32,454 nt of DNA, taken from an uncultured Bacteroidales bacterium (GTDB lineage: Bacteria > Bacteroidota > Bacteroidia > Bacteroidales > Muribaculaceae). A program made the translations under genes and the position numbers. The notes under the pieces are model-generated. The model made no database searches and was not told where the DNA came from. It worked only from the letters and a program-made list of their open reading frames with translations. Location: the NCBI GenBank assembly GCA_947175575.1, contig CAMWNG010000017.1, forward strand, positions 1-32,454, given 5' to 3'. This document shows, one piece after another, positions 6,478 to 15,124 of the stretch (position 1 is the first letter of the stretch; the number at the start of each line of letters is the position of its first letter).

Positions 6478-9063
6478 ATGAATCTTAAACATCTGGCTTT
6501 GGTGCTTGCACTCGGATGTGCCGTAGGAGCTTCGGCTGCCGAATATCGTGAGCATCGAGGTGTGTATCTTACACCTTATGTGGAGGACTGGCCTACTGGG
6601 CCGATCAATTCCCGCAATGCGGAGACTCACAAGAATATCCTCCGCCGAAATCTTGACCGTCTGCAGGCCAACGGCATCAATGTACTCTATTTCGCGGTGC
6701 GTCCGCTTTGCGATGCCGCATATAAGTCGAGGTACGAGCCGTGGAGCGCGAGCTTCAGTGGCACGCGCGGTGTGGCACCTCCCTTCGATCCATTGGAATT
6801 TGTGATCGAGGAATGTCATTCACGCGGAATCGAGGTGTACACGTGGCTCAATGCCTACCGATATTGCACGTCATACAAACACGGCGAGAGCGAACTCGAC
6901 TACGAGATCACGCATCCCGAATGGCTTCTGGTGCAAGATCACGAGACCATTCTGAATCCCGCGCTTGAAGAAGTGAAGCAGCGCGTGTGTGACGTGGCTG
7001 CCGATATCGTGGATAATTATGACATTGACGGATTCCTTTTTGACGATTATTATTATTCGAATCCAACACCGATGGAGGTGGACGCGGAATATTACGAAGC
7101 CGCGAAAAAAGCCGACGATTCCATCGGCGATCAGCTCACATGGCGCATCAATAATGTAAGCTCGATGATAGAGCGCGTGTCAAAGACCGTCAAGTCTCAC
7201 AAACCGTGGGTGGTCTTCGGCATCAAGCCCGCCGGTGTGGCCTCGCCTCCTAATATCCGTGATTACGGTCTGGAACCGTCTCCCTCGAATATCCGCGAGC
7301 AGGACTGGCAGTACAAGGCTGTGGCTGCCGATCCCATCTATTGGTACAGCCAGCATTATTGCGACTTCATGGCTCCTCAGATCTATTGGTGCGATCTGTA
7401 CACTCCGCTTCAGGAATGGTGGTCGGTGGCATCGCGCAAGTTCGACCGCCATCTCTACTCTGCGGTCAGTCTCACGAAGTTCTCGGATTTCGGAAGTGCC
7501 GAGTATGCGCGTGAAGCCGAGTTCGGCAGAACAACTCTGGCTGCGAATACTTATGGTATCGGTTTTTTCCGATGGAAGTTCTATATGTACAATCAGGAGA
7601 AAATCGAAGGGAAAGCCACCGATTTCTATGCTTACATGGGTGAGCACGCCTTTGCTACACCCGCTCTTGCACCCGTGCGTCCGTGGAATAATGTGTATGC
7701 GCCGGCCTATATAACCGGTCTGCGTCGTGATGGCTCGACTCTTGTGTGGGATGAAGTTCCCGGTATGCGATATGTCATCTATGCTTTCCGCGAAGGCGAG
7801 GAGCAGAAGCCTTTCAACACCAATATCGTTCAGGTGCGATATACCAATTCATTCGATATCCCGGAAGCATTGACGGGCTTGACGTTCGGAGTCAGCGTAT
7901 ATGACCGCTACGGTAACGAATATTCGATGTCAACCGAGGGCGCATCGACTGCTGAAGCTGTTGTACCCCGGCTGACTTATCCGGAGGACGGAGCGACATC
8001 ATGCGATCTTTTTGATTTCGTATGGGAGCCCACAGGTTGCGACAATGTGCTCGAGGTGTCAGATGCTCCCGACTTCGGCACCGTACTGGTGCAGATGCCG
8101 ACATCTGAATCATCTCTCAACTCGTTCGTGCTCAACAATATGGAAACCGGTAAGAAATATTACTGGCGCGTAAGGACTTCGGCACCCAACGCTCCGGTGG
8201 GAGTATCCGAGGTGCGTTCGTTTACTGCATCGCGAGTGGCAATGACTGCTCCTACCGGACAGGAAGAGACTTTGACTCCGACACTGAGTTGGACTCCGGC
8301 TTTCGAAGGTGCCGACTATTTTGTAGAGGTTTCACGCAATGCGCAGTTCAGCAAAATCGATTATACCGCCGAAACATCCGAAACTTCGATAGTTCCCGAA
8401 GCAGGGGCACTGCTCTCGGGGCATGCTTATTGGGTGCGTGTGACAGCGCGACGTCAGGGACATGAATCACGTTCTGATGTCATGACTTTCGCTACGGCAG
8501 ACTTGCACCATGAGTCGCCTTTGTTCATCACGCCTGCCTACGCCGGAGCCGAGATACATTCCAACGAGTCTGTCTGCATCGAGCCGATTGTTGGAACGGC
8601 AAGCATGGTCATCCAGATTTCGGAAACGGAAGATTTCCCGACCCGCAAACGCTATCAGCTCACCCTGCGCAACGGCGCATCCGCCACTCCGGGACTCGGT
8701 AGCATCCGTATTGCCGGTAAAGCTCTCGAGGATGGCGTGACATATTACGTACGCACCGCATCCAACTATTTCCTCCAGGAATCATCCACCAAGGAACAGC
8801 AGTCCGATTTTCGTGTCTCCTCTTTCGTCTATAACGCAACCGAAGGCGTCAGTGATGCGGCTGTAGATGCTTCCGAAATCTTTGTTGATTCTGAAAATAT
8901 GTTACAGCTTCCGGAGGCTGGAATCAGTGTGGCTGTCTATGGTGCCGACGGCCGATGCGTTATGAATATCGGTGCAGCCGACTCTACGGTTGACCTCAAT
9001 TCACTCGCTACAGGATTCTATGTGATACGCGCCGGAATCCACTCCCTCAAGTGGATGAAGTGA
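6478..9063 (+). CDS. Secreted GHL10-type glycoside hydrolase with Fn3-like domains and T9SS-like C-terminus
   Basis: The 861-residue protein has a cleavable signal peptide (about 1-20, ending GASAA). Residues 25-390 match the GHL10 (former DUF187, YngK-like) family: HRGVYLTPYVEDW near the start, GINVLYFAVRP, EVYTWLNAYR and FLFDDYYY, a (beta/alpha)8 fold related to GH10/GH13-type glycosidases. Three or four Fn3-like beta modules follow (about 400-790). The last 60 residues contain VAVYGADGRCV, DLNSLATGFYVIRA and a basic end, resembling a type A sorting domain of the type IX secretion system. The substrate is unknown; relatives act on peptidoglycan-like or other complex glycans. It is the last + strand gene before a strong terminator and has its own promoter-like module. 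Confidence 0.88.
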   Translation: MNLKHLALVLALGCAVGASAAEYREHRGVYLTPYVEDWPTGPINSRNAETHKNILRRNLDRLQANGINVLYFAVRPLCDAAYKSRYEPWSASFSGTRGVAPPFDPLEFVIEECHSRGIEVYTWLNAYRYCTSYKHGESELDYEITHPEWLLVQDHETILNPALEEVKQRVCDVAADIVDNYDIDGFLFDDYYYSNPTPMEVDAEYYEAAKKADDSIGDQLTWRINNVSSMIERVSKTVKSHKPWVVFGIKPAGVASPPNIRDYGLEPSPSNIREQDWQYKAVAADPIYWYSQHYCDFMAPQIYWCDLYTPLQEWWSVASRKFDRHLYSAVSLTKFSDFGSAEYAREAEFGRTTLAANTYGIGFFRWKFYMYNQEKIEGKATDFYAYMGEHAFATPALAPVRPWNNVYAPAYITGLRRDGSTLVWDEVPGMRYVIYAFREGEEQKPFNTNIVQVRYTNSFDIPEALTGLTFGVSVYDRYGNEYSMSTEGASTAEAVVPRLTYPEDGATSCDLFDFVWEPTGCDNVLEVSDAPDFGTVLVQMPTSESSLNSFVLNNMETGKKYYWRVRTSAPNAPVGVSEVRSFTASRVAMTAPTGQEETLTPTLSWTPAFEGADYFVEVSRNAQFSKIDYTAETSETSIVPEAGALLSGHAYWVRVTARRQGHESRSDVMTFATADLHHESPLFITPAYAGAEIHSNESVCIEPIVGTASMVIQISETEDFPTRKRYQLTLRNGASATPGLGSIRIAGKALEDGVTYYVRTASNYFLQESSTKEQQSDFRVSSFVYNATEGVSDAAVDASEIFVDSENMLQLPEAGISVAVYGADGRCVMNIGAADSTVDLNSLATGFYVIRAGIHSLKWMK

Positions 9064-9073
9064 GCGTAAGTCC

Positions 9074-9118
9074 AAAAAATCAGCGACAGACTTCTTAACG
9101 GTCTGTCGCTGATTTTTT
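9074..9118. terminator. Bidirectional hairpin terminator between the GHL10 gene and rodA
   Basis: A perfect 18-bp stem (9074-9091 with 9101-9118) encloses a 9-base loop. It is flanked by AAAAAA on the left and TTTTTT on the right, so it works as an intrinsic terminator on either strand. It lies 10 bases after the GHL10 stop codon. For the rodA transcript it lies beyond the inverted-repeat element. Confidence 0.9.
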
Positions 9119-9135
9119 ATGCGCGTGATTAGCCC

Positions 9136-9351
9136 CCGTTCCCCAATAATTGTTAACTCCGGAGATATGCGATATAAAGGTGATTTTTTTCGTTACAAAA
9201 CAATTAAGGTATCCCTTATCAGTTATATTGTCTTAATCATTAGTAATTTATGGGAGCCGATTGGGATAAAGCCACCGCATTGCTCCCTCACTGCGCGAAC
9301 ACATATGCACGACGCTTGACCGCCCCGGCCTTAACAAATATTGGGGAACGG
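9136..9351. repeat. 216-bp element with 21-bp terminal inverted repeats
   Basis: The left end (9136-9156) and the reverse complement of the right end (9331-9351) are 21-base sequences that differ at one position. They contain GTTCCCCAATAnTTGTTAA, where n is A on the left and T on the right. The interior is AT-rich on the left, with a CTCCGGAG palindrome at 9157-9164. Toward the right it has a possible 6-bp stem (GGGAGC 9252-9257 with GCTCCC 9282-9287). No convincing protein or target-site duplication is seen. The right arm recurs at 32407-32454. A MITE-like mobile remnant fits, as does a structured intergenic repeat. The element ends four bases from the rodA stop codon. Confidence 0.65.
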
Positions 9352-9355
9352 AGTC

Positions 9356-10825
9356 TTAGTGATAAGCCTTTCGGGCGGCATCTATCCGAAGGAGTATGAA
9401 AAGCAGCAGAGTGAAGCCCCACAATGACGAACCTCCGTAACTGAAGAATGGCAACGGAATGCCTATGACAGGGCATAGCCCTATGACCATTCCGATGTTG
9501 ATGCAGAAGTGGAAAATGAAGTAGGCCGCGACGCAGTAGGCATAGACGCGCCCGAAAACACGCGGCTGCCGTTCGGCTATGGCTATTATCTTGAGCACGA
9601 GTGCGAGATAGAGTCCCATAACTATGAGTGAACCCATAAAACCTTCTTCCTCGCCGATGGTGCAGAAAATGAAGTCGGTGTGCTGTTCGGGCACATATTT
9701 GAGCTTTGTCTGAGTGCCGTTGAGGAAACCTTTGCCGGTGAGGCCTCCGGAACCAATGGCGATTTTCGACTGATTGACATTGTATCCCGCGCCACGGAGA
9801 TCCTCCTCTATTCCGAGCACCACGAGTATGCGCAGCTGTTGATGCGGCTGCAACTTCTGGAAAGCGAAGTTGACCGAGAACATGAATCCGATGGCAAGCA
9901 CGGCCGTGGCCACGGGAATAAATAATTTCATGACGTGCCGTTTCAGAGCTTCTATGGAAAGATATACACAGGCCACTGCCACGATGCCGATGAGGATAGG
10001 ACGTCCGGGTAGCGTGAGGCCGAACGGCCCGGCAAGCAGCCACATTAAGCCTTGCCAGCCTCCGAACCATATCAGAAGATTGCGTGTGAGATCAAACCGG
10101 CGTTCGTAGTAAATGCTCATTCCCACCATTATGACCATGACCATGAGAAGCACGGCGTACTCGCCCTGCGGAACACCCAGAAGCATCGGCTCTGTGTATT
10201 TGACAGCCACCACGAATACTACGACTGCCATGGCCGCAGCGAACAGAATCAGACCGCTCATGCCTTCACGGTACAGGACGAAAAACAGAGCCATGTATGC
10301 AAGCGCCGATCCAGTTTCGTTTTGCAGGAGAATTAGGAGGACTGGAACGAGAATTATGGCCAGAGCCTTTACATAGTTGATCGGTTCGGCGTTAAGTGAA
10401 AAGTTATAGCCCGCAAAGAGTTTGGACAGCGCAAGTGCCGTGGCACATTTCGCGAATTCAGCCGGTTGCAGGCTCATGGGGCCGATCGTAATCCATGATC
10501 TGGAACCCTTGATGTCAGGGGCTATGAACGGTGTTATGAATAATATGACCAGAAAGGCTACGTAAATCGGATACGCGTACGTCTCGAATATATGCACGTC
10601 GATGAGCAGGATGAACAGCCCGAGGATCAGCCCGAGGCCAATCCAGCGTATCTGCTTGCCGGAAAATTCATCGAACGAGAAGAGCGAGGCTTCATCGAAG
10701 TCGTAGCTGGCGGCATAGATGCTGATAACTCCCGCGGCCACCATCAGCAGATAGATCACCACTGTGGTCCAGTCTACCGACCGCAGGATTGACTGCGAGT
10801 TACTGTCATTTGGTTTTGGGAGCAT
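9356..10825 (-). CDS. rodA: Rod-shape SEDS peptidoglycan polymerase RodA
   Basis: This 489-residue integral membrane protein belongs to the SEDS (FtsW/RodA/SpoVE) family. RodA polymerises lipid II into glycan strands in the inner membrane, together with the transpeptidase PBP2. Family marks include GSRSWITIGPMSLQPAEFAK near residues 110-130 and the loop motif QSKIAIGSGGLTGKG near 355. The length is greater than the roughly 370 residues of E. coli RodA, as is usual in Bacteroidota, with an extra hydrophobic stretch in the middle. The assignment to RodA and not FtsW rests on its place directly after mrdA. Its first 20 bases overlap the end of mrdA, which points to translational coupling. It is the last gene of the purH-mre operon. 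Confidence 0.95.
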   Translation of the reverse strand: MLPKPNDSNSQSILRSVDWTTVVIYLLMVAAGVISIYAASYDFDEASLFSFDEFSGKQIRWIGLGLILGLFILLIDVHIFETYAYPIYVAFLVILFITPFIAPDIKGSRSWITIGPMSLQPAEFAKCATALALSKLFAGYNFSLNAEPINYVKALAIILVPVLLILLQNETGSALAYMALFFVLYREGMSGLILFAAAMAVVVFVVAVKYTEPMLLGVPQGEYAVLLMVMVIMVGMSIYYERRFDLTRNLLIWFGGWQGLMWLLAGPFGLTLPGRPILIGIVAVACVYLSIEALKRHVMKLFIPVATAVLAIGFMFSVNFAFQKLQPHQQLRILVVLGIEEDLRGAGYNVNQSKIAIGSGGLTGKGFLNGTQTKLKYVPEQHTDFIFCTIGEEEGFMGSLIVMGLYLALVLKIIAIAERQPRVFGRVYAYCVAAYFIFHFCINIGMVIGLCPVIGIPLPFFSYGGSSLWGFTLLLFILLRIDAARKAYH

Positions 10826-12662
10826 AGTACACAGAGGTGTTTAACATTTGTTCTTCCATATATTGGCGAGTAGGATGGATAGTGCCTGTCAGGTATTTCT
10901 CCATCACGAGAGACCCGATCGGAACTCCGAACACAGCGCCGAAGCCGCCGTTTTCAACATAAACGGCCACAGCTATCTGCGGATCGTTGTACGGGGCGAA
11001 TCCCATGAATGCCGAGTGGTCCTTGCCGTGGGGATTCTGAGCCGTACCTGTCTTTCCGGCCACTTCGATGCCCGGAATGGCAGCGCGACGGCAAGTGCCT
11101 CCGGTCACAGCCATCCTCATTCCTTCGGCTACATAATCATACCATTTGGGGTCGACGGTGGGATAGCGTGGATTGAGCAGGCCTTCGGGCATGACGGTGT
11201 CGGCTATGGCCTTTACGGCATGAGGAGTTATGAACCAGCCCCGGTTGGCGACCGTAGCCGACAGGTTGGCTATCTGTAACGGGGTGGCGAGAATTTCGCC
11301 TTGGCCGATTGATACAGATATCACGGTATTGGCACTCCAATGCCCCTCTCCGTAAAATTTGCTGTAAAATTTGGCGTTCGGCAGAAATCCGCGGCTTTCG
11401 TGCGGAAGGTCAACTCCGAGCGCGTAGCCATATCCCATGCTCACGAGGTGGTTTTTCCATACTTCGAAAGCATCGGCCGGAGTACCGTATTTGCTGCGGC
11501 GATCGATCATGGACTTGAATCCCCAGCAGAAAAAGGCATTGCATGATGTCTGTAGCGCGGGTCGCAGGGGGAGGGGAGAACCGTGGGCGTGGCATCCCAC
11601 ACGCAGGCCACCGTTGATGTATCCGTGGGCACAGGGATATGGGGTCTCCGGAGTGATTATGCCCTCCTGAAGCAGGATGAGCCCCTGGGTGGGCTTGAAA
11701 GTCGAACCGGGCGGGTAAGCTCCGCCGAGGGAACGATCGAACAGCGGAAGAGCTTCATCCTGCTGCAGCATCTGGTAATTTTTGCCGCGTTGACGTCCCA
11801 CGAGCAGTCGCGGATCATAGCCGGGAGAGGTAACCATGCACAGGATTTCTCCGGTCTTCGGTTCTATGGCTACTATCGAGCCGCGTTTTCCGACCATGAG
11901 GCTTTCAGCGTACTGTTGCAGTTTGACATCAAGACTCAGGGTCAGGTCGCGTCCCGATACAGGCTCTACGTCGCGTGCGCCGTCCTCGTATCGGCCCTGG
12001 ATGCGGCCTCTCGCATCCCGTATAAGGATTTCCGTTCCCTTGATTCCGCGTAGATAAGGCTCGTAGGAACGCTCCACACCGAGATCGCCGGTGTAATCGC
12101 CGGGTGCATAATAGGGATCACGGTCAATGTCGTTTTGGGATACTTCGCGCAGATTGCCGAGCACATTGGCGGCCGTGGCATAGTTGTATTGCCGGAGGAT
12201 ACGCTTCTGGATGTAAAATCCGGGGAAACGGTACAGCTTTTCCTGTAATCGTCCGTACTCCTGCGACGAGAGGTGTGTTATGAGTACCTGAGGTGTATAA
12301 GAAGAGTAGCCCGGATTGAGTCGTTTGTCGCGCATGTCGGCGAAACGCTTCCTGAGCTGTTCAGGAGTTATGTCTATTGCCGAGCAGAAGTCTATGGTGT
12401 CGAACGGTTGCACGTCGCGGGGTATGAGCATGACGTCGTAGGCCGGCTGGTTATACACGACCAGCTCGCCGTTGCGGTCGTACATCAGTCCCCGGGAGGG
12501 ATAGACGGTTTTTTTGAGAAACGCGTTGGAATCGGCAGATTTCTTATACCTCTCATCGTTGAGCTGGAGGTCAAACAGCCTTACAGCATAGATAATTGCG
12601 ATGAGTACGAGAAAACCGCCGATGACATATTTCCTTTTTTCAAGTTTATAGTCTTTTCTCAT
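10806..12662 (-). CDS. mrdA: Penicillin-binding protein 2 (class B transpeptidase)
   Basis: The 618-residue PBP2 cross-links peptidoglycan during lateral wall growth as partner of RodA. It has an N-terminal membrane anchor (about 12-30), a dimerisation or pedestal domain (about 55-230) and a C-terminal transpeptidase domain. All three penicillin-binding motifs are intact: S320-T-F-K323, S373-C-N375 and K537-T-G. It overlaps mreD by 17 bases at its 5' end and rodA by 20 bases at its 3' end, so the three genes are probably coupled in translation. The product is likely the main rod-shape target of mecillinam-type beta-lactams in this organism, by analogy with other PBP2 proteins. Confidence 0.96.
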   Translation of the reverse strand: MRKDYKLEKRKYVIGGFLVLIAIIYAVRLFDLQLNDERYKKSADSNAFLKKTVYPSRGLMYDRNGELVVYNQPAYDVMLIPRDVQPFDTIDFCSAIDITPEQLRKRFADMRDKRLNPGYSSYTPQVLITHLSSQEYGRLQEKLYRFPGFYIQKRILRQYNYATAANVLGNLREVSQNDIDRDPYYAPGDYTGDLGVERSYEPYLRGIKGTEILIRDARGRIQGRYEDGARDVEPVSGRDLTLSLDVKLQQYAESLMVGKRGSIVAIEPKTGEILCMVTSPGYDPRLLVGRQRGKNYQMLQQDEALPLFDRSLGGAYPPGSTFKPTQGLILLQEGIITPETPYPCAHGYINGGLRVGCHAHGSPLPLRPALQTSCNAFFCWGFKSMIDRRSKYGTPADAFEVWKNHLVSMGYGYALGVDLPHESRGFLPNAKFYSKFYGEGHWSANTVISVSIGQGEILATPLQIANLSATVANRGWFITPHAVKAIADTVMPEGLLNPRYPTVDPKWYDYVAEGMRMAVTGGTCRRAAIPGIEVAGKTGTAQNPHGKDHSAFMGFAPYNDPQIAVAVYVENGGFGAVFGVPIGSLVMEKYLTGTIHPTRQYMEEQMLNTSVYYAPKTK

Positions 12663-13167
12663 TTTTGTTTCTGGCCCATGAGGCTATGGCGTATATTATC
12701 AGGAGGGAGAATACGGAGCTCGCTACTATCCGCGACAGATATAGCCATGGATTCCAGCTTTGTAACGCCTCGAGGCAGAACACCATTGCGCAGTAGATAG
12801 TGACCATGGTACCGGCATATTTAAGATAGGCCGCGACGCCCATGTTGCGTATTGAGGGCGATTGTTCCGCGAGGTCGGCGTCAGTAGGCATATAGAGGTG
12901 GAAAACAAAATTCCGGATAAATGCGAGTATAGTGCAGCACAGAGCGTTGAGGCCGGGAGTGTCTGACATGATGTCGACGGCCATGCCGAGCAGGAAACCT
13001 ATCGTCATGGCTTTGTTTGGCCCCATCGTTATAGGCATCGAGATGATGACATAGATGAAGACAATGGGCATGGCCACGTTGAACAGCACCAGATTATTGA
13101 AAAATACCGCCTGGAGCGGTACCAGCACAACGAATTGCAACAGCAGGCTCAGGGTGGTCTTGTTCAT
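12646..13167 (-). CDS. mreD: Rod shape-determining protein MreD
   Basis: This small (173-residue) inner-membrane protein has about five hydrophobic helices and little else. MreD sequences are weakly conserved, and the call rests mainly on size, topology and position between mreC and mrdA. Segments such as GPNKAMTIGFLLGMAVDIMSD and PGLNALCCTILAFIRNF match the usual pattern of the Bacteroidota MreD family. MreD joins MreC and MreB with PBP2 and RodA in the elongasome. It overlaps the stop of mreC by four bases (ATGA) and the start of mrdA by 17 bases. Confidence 0.92.
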   Translation of the reverse strand: MNKTTLSLLLQFVVLVPLQAVFFNNLVLFNVAMPIVFIYVIISMPITMGPNKAMTIGFLLGMAVDIMSDTPGLNALCCTILAFIRNFVFHLYMPTDADLAEQSPSIRNMGVAAYLKYAGTMVTIYCAMVFCLEALQSWNPWLYLSRIVASSVFSLLIIYAIASWARNKNEKRL

Positions 13168-14027
13168 TTCTTGGTAGGATCGGAGTTAACGATGGTATTC
13201 GTTTCCACGATCTTGATTTCGTCGCGGAAATTATCGGTTACAATCTGTACGTTGCTTAGTCGGGAGAAGTCGGCGAACAGTTTTATCCGCAGGGTGAAGA
13301 AGTTTTCCTTATGGTCGCGTCCGTCATCAAGAATCGTGCCCACGGGGAGTCCGGAAGGAAAAACAGCTGAGTATCCCGATGTGATTACGGTATCACCGGG
13401 AGAGTAGACCGTGTGCCTCGGAAGTTCCTCAAGTATTGCCTCGGAGGGATCGCGTCCGTCCCACACAAGCGAGCCGAAGTTGTCGCTACCCTTGATCTTG
13501 CATGACAGACGGAAGTTGGGGTTAAGCAGTGAGATCACGCGCGAGAAGTGGGGGCCGACCGCGCTTACTGTACCAACTACGCCGGAGTGATCGATCACAC
13601 CCATCTCGGGTTCAACTCCGTCAAGCGAACCGCGGTCGACAGTAATGTAGTTCTGCGGATGATGGATGGAATTGTTGATCACATTGGCTACGATGAAGTT
13701 GAAGTGGCTTACACTGTCGGGAGTTGGCATCGTGTCTGTAAATCCGGCCAGCCGCATTGTGTTGAGCTGTTCGCGCAGATTCACCACCTCGGCCTCGAGC
13801 ACGGCGTTGCGTGCGTTGAGGTCCTCGTTGACCTGCCTGAGCGAAAAGTATGCGGTGATGTTATGGCTCACCTTGTAGAACGCACCGCTGACAGTGTTGG
13901 CTGACGTTAGCCATAAATGATGACGGTAAGGGTCGCTCCGAAATAACAGCACAAGGCTGATGACTGCATAGACAAGCAGCACCAGCCATTTGCTGTAACG
14001 GCTAAAAAAAGCGATCAGTTCTTTCAT
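13164..14027 (-). CDS. mreC: Rod shape-determining protein MreC
   Basis: The 287-residue protein has one membrane anchor (about 12-30), a coiled coil (about 65-95) that mediates dimerisation, and a periplasmic double beta-barrel domain (about 105-270). The conserved core is recognisable from GVEPEMGVIDHSGVVGTVS and GDTVITSGYSAVFPSGLPVG. MreC links cytoplasmic MreB filaments to periplasmic parts of the elongasome and promotes the active state of PBP2/RodA. It lies 24 bases after mreB and overlaps mreD by four bases (ATGA). The length is normal for the phylum. Confidence 0.95.
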   Translation of the reverse strand: MKELIAFFSRYSKWLVLLVYAVISLVLLFRSDPYRHHLWLTSANTVSGAFYKVSHNITAYFSLRQVNEDLNARNAVLEAEVVNLREQLNTMRLAGFTDTMPTPDSVSHFNFIVANVINNSIHHPQNYITVDRGSLDGVEPEMGVIDHSGVVGTVSAVGPHFSRVISLLNPNFRLSCKIKGSDNFGSLVWDGRDPSEAILEELPRHTVYSPGDTVITSGYSAVFPSGLPVGTILDDGRDHKENFFTLRIKLFADFSRLSNVQIVTDNFRDEIKIVETNTIVNSDPTKK

Positions 14028-14051
14028 CGGCCCCTGAGGGATGGGGTGTTG

Positions 14052-15071
14052 TTATTTGATCAGGAACGAGAACTTGCCGATGTTCTTCAACGCCACGCCT
14101 GTACCGCGTGCGACAGACAGCAGGGGATCCTCAGCGATATGGAACTGTATGCCGATCTTGTCGGTGAAGCGTTTGTCCAATCCGCGCAGCAGGGCGCCGC
14201 CGCCGGCCAGGTAGATGCCGTTGCGGACGAGGTCGGCGTAAAGTTCGGGCGGGGTCTGTTCAAGGGCGCTGAGAACGGCGGTCTCGATTTTTGAGATCGT
14301 TTTTTCGATGCAGTGACTGATTTCCTGATAGCTTACGGGTACTTCCATCGGGAGGGCAGTCATCATGTTTGGACCGTGTACTATGAAGTCTTCCGGGGGA
14401 TTTTCGAGTTCGGTGAGGGCTGATCCGACATGAATCTTTATCTGCTCGGCTGTACGTACTCCGACCTTGACATTATGGGCGCGGCGCATGTGGCTCTGGA
14501 TATCCTCCGTGAGGTCGTCGCCTGCCACCTGGATGCTCTTGTTGGATACGATGCCGCCGAGTGAGATTACGGCGATTTCTGTGGTGCCGCCGCCTATGTC
14601 GACGATCATGTTGCCCTCGGGAGCCTCGACGTCAAGTCCGATGCCGAGTGCGGCTGCCATAGGCTCGTAGATCATATAGGAATCACGACCGCCTGCGTGC
14701 TCCGACGAGTCGCGCACGGCACGTATCTCGACTTCAGTACTGCCGGATGGGATGCCTACTACCATGCGGAGCGAGGGTGAGAACCAGTTGCTCTTGCTTG
14801 ATGCTTTTTTGACAAGACCGCGTATCATCAGTTCTGCGGCGTTGAAGTCGGCGATCACGCCTTTGCGCAGCGGGCGGACAGTGCGGATTCCCTGCGGATT
14901 CTTGCCCTCCATGAGGTGGGCTTCGGTGCCAACGGCTATCAGTTTGTCTGTGCGGTTGTCCAGCGCAACGATTGACGGTTCGTTGATAACGATCTTGTCG
15001 TTATGGATTATGATAGTGTTGGCGGTGCCAAGGTCAATGGCTATTTCTTTTGTGAGTGAGAACAGTCCCAT
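14052..15071 (-). CDS. mreB: Actin-like cell-shape protein MreB
   Basis: The 339-residue MreB is a bacterial actin that binds ATP and forms membrane-bound filaments directing lateral wall synthesis. The ATPase motifs are visible: phosphate-1 DLGTANT near residues 13-19, phosphate-2 DIGGGTTEIAVISLGG near 160-175, and the adenosine motif GGGALLRGLD near 290-300. A hydrophobic N-terminus (MGLFSLTKEIA) fits membrane attachment. It lies 53 bases after the purH stop, with no clear promoter in that gap, so it is probably read from the purH promoter. The mreB-C-D-mrdA-rodA order is the usual Bacteroidota elongasome operon. Confidence 0.97.
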   Translation of the reverse strand: MGLFSLTKEIAIDLGTANTIIIHNDKIVINEPSIVALDNRTDKLIAVGTEAHLMEGKNPQGIRTVRPLRKGVIADFNAAELMIRGLVKKASSKSNWFSPSLRMVVGIPSGSTEVEIRAVRDSSEHAGGRDSYMIYEPMAAALGIGLDVEAPEGNMIVDIGGGTTEIAVISLGGIVSNKSIQVAGDDLTEDIQSHMRRAHNVKVGVRTAEQIKIHVGSALTELENPPEDFIVHGPNMMTALPMEVPVSYQEISHCIEKTISKIETAVLSALEQTPPELYADLVRNGIYLAGGGALLRGLDKRFTDKIGIQFHIAEDPLLSVARGTGVALKNIGKFSFLIK

Positions 15072-15124
15072 TGTGATTGATTGTCTGTATGATGTATTAT
15101 TGAGGAGAGTTTCTGATTTGTCGA

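Noticed and set aside
9119-9319. 66-codon + strand frame within the inverted-repeat element
   Set aside because: No recognisable protein, a biased composition, and a start inside the terminator stem. It is treated as non-coding.
9288-10070. 260-codon minus-strand frame overlapping the 3' half of rodA and the inverted-repeat element
   Set aside because: It is an alternate frame inside rodA, rich in Arg and His, with no domain. The rodA frame carries the conserved SEDS motifs throughout.
10806-13167. Overlapping ends of mreD, mrdA and rodA as possible frameshifts
   Set aside because: Each protein is complete with its own N-terminus and motifs. The overlaps of 17 and 20 bases are normal operon packing.
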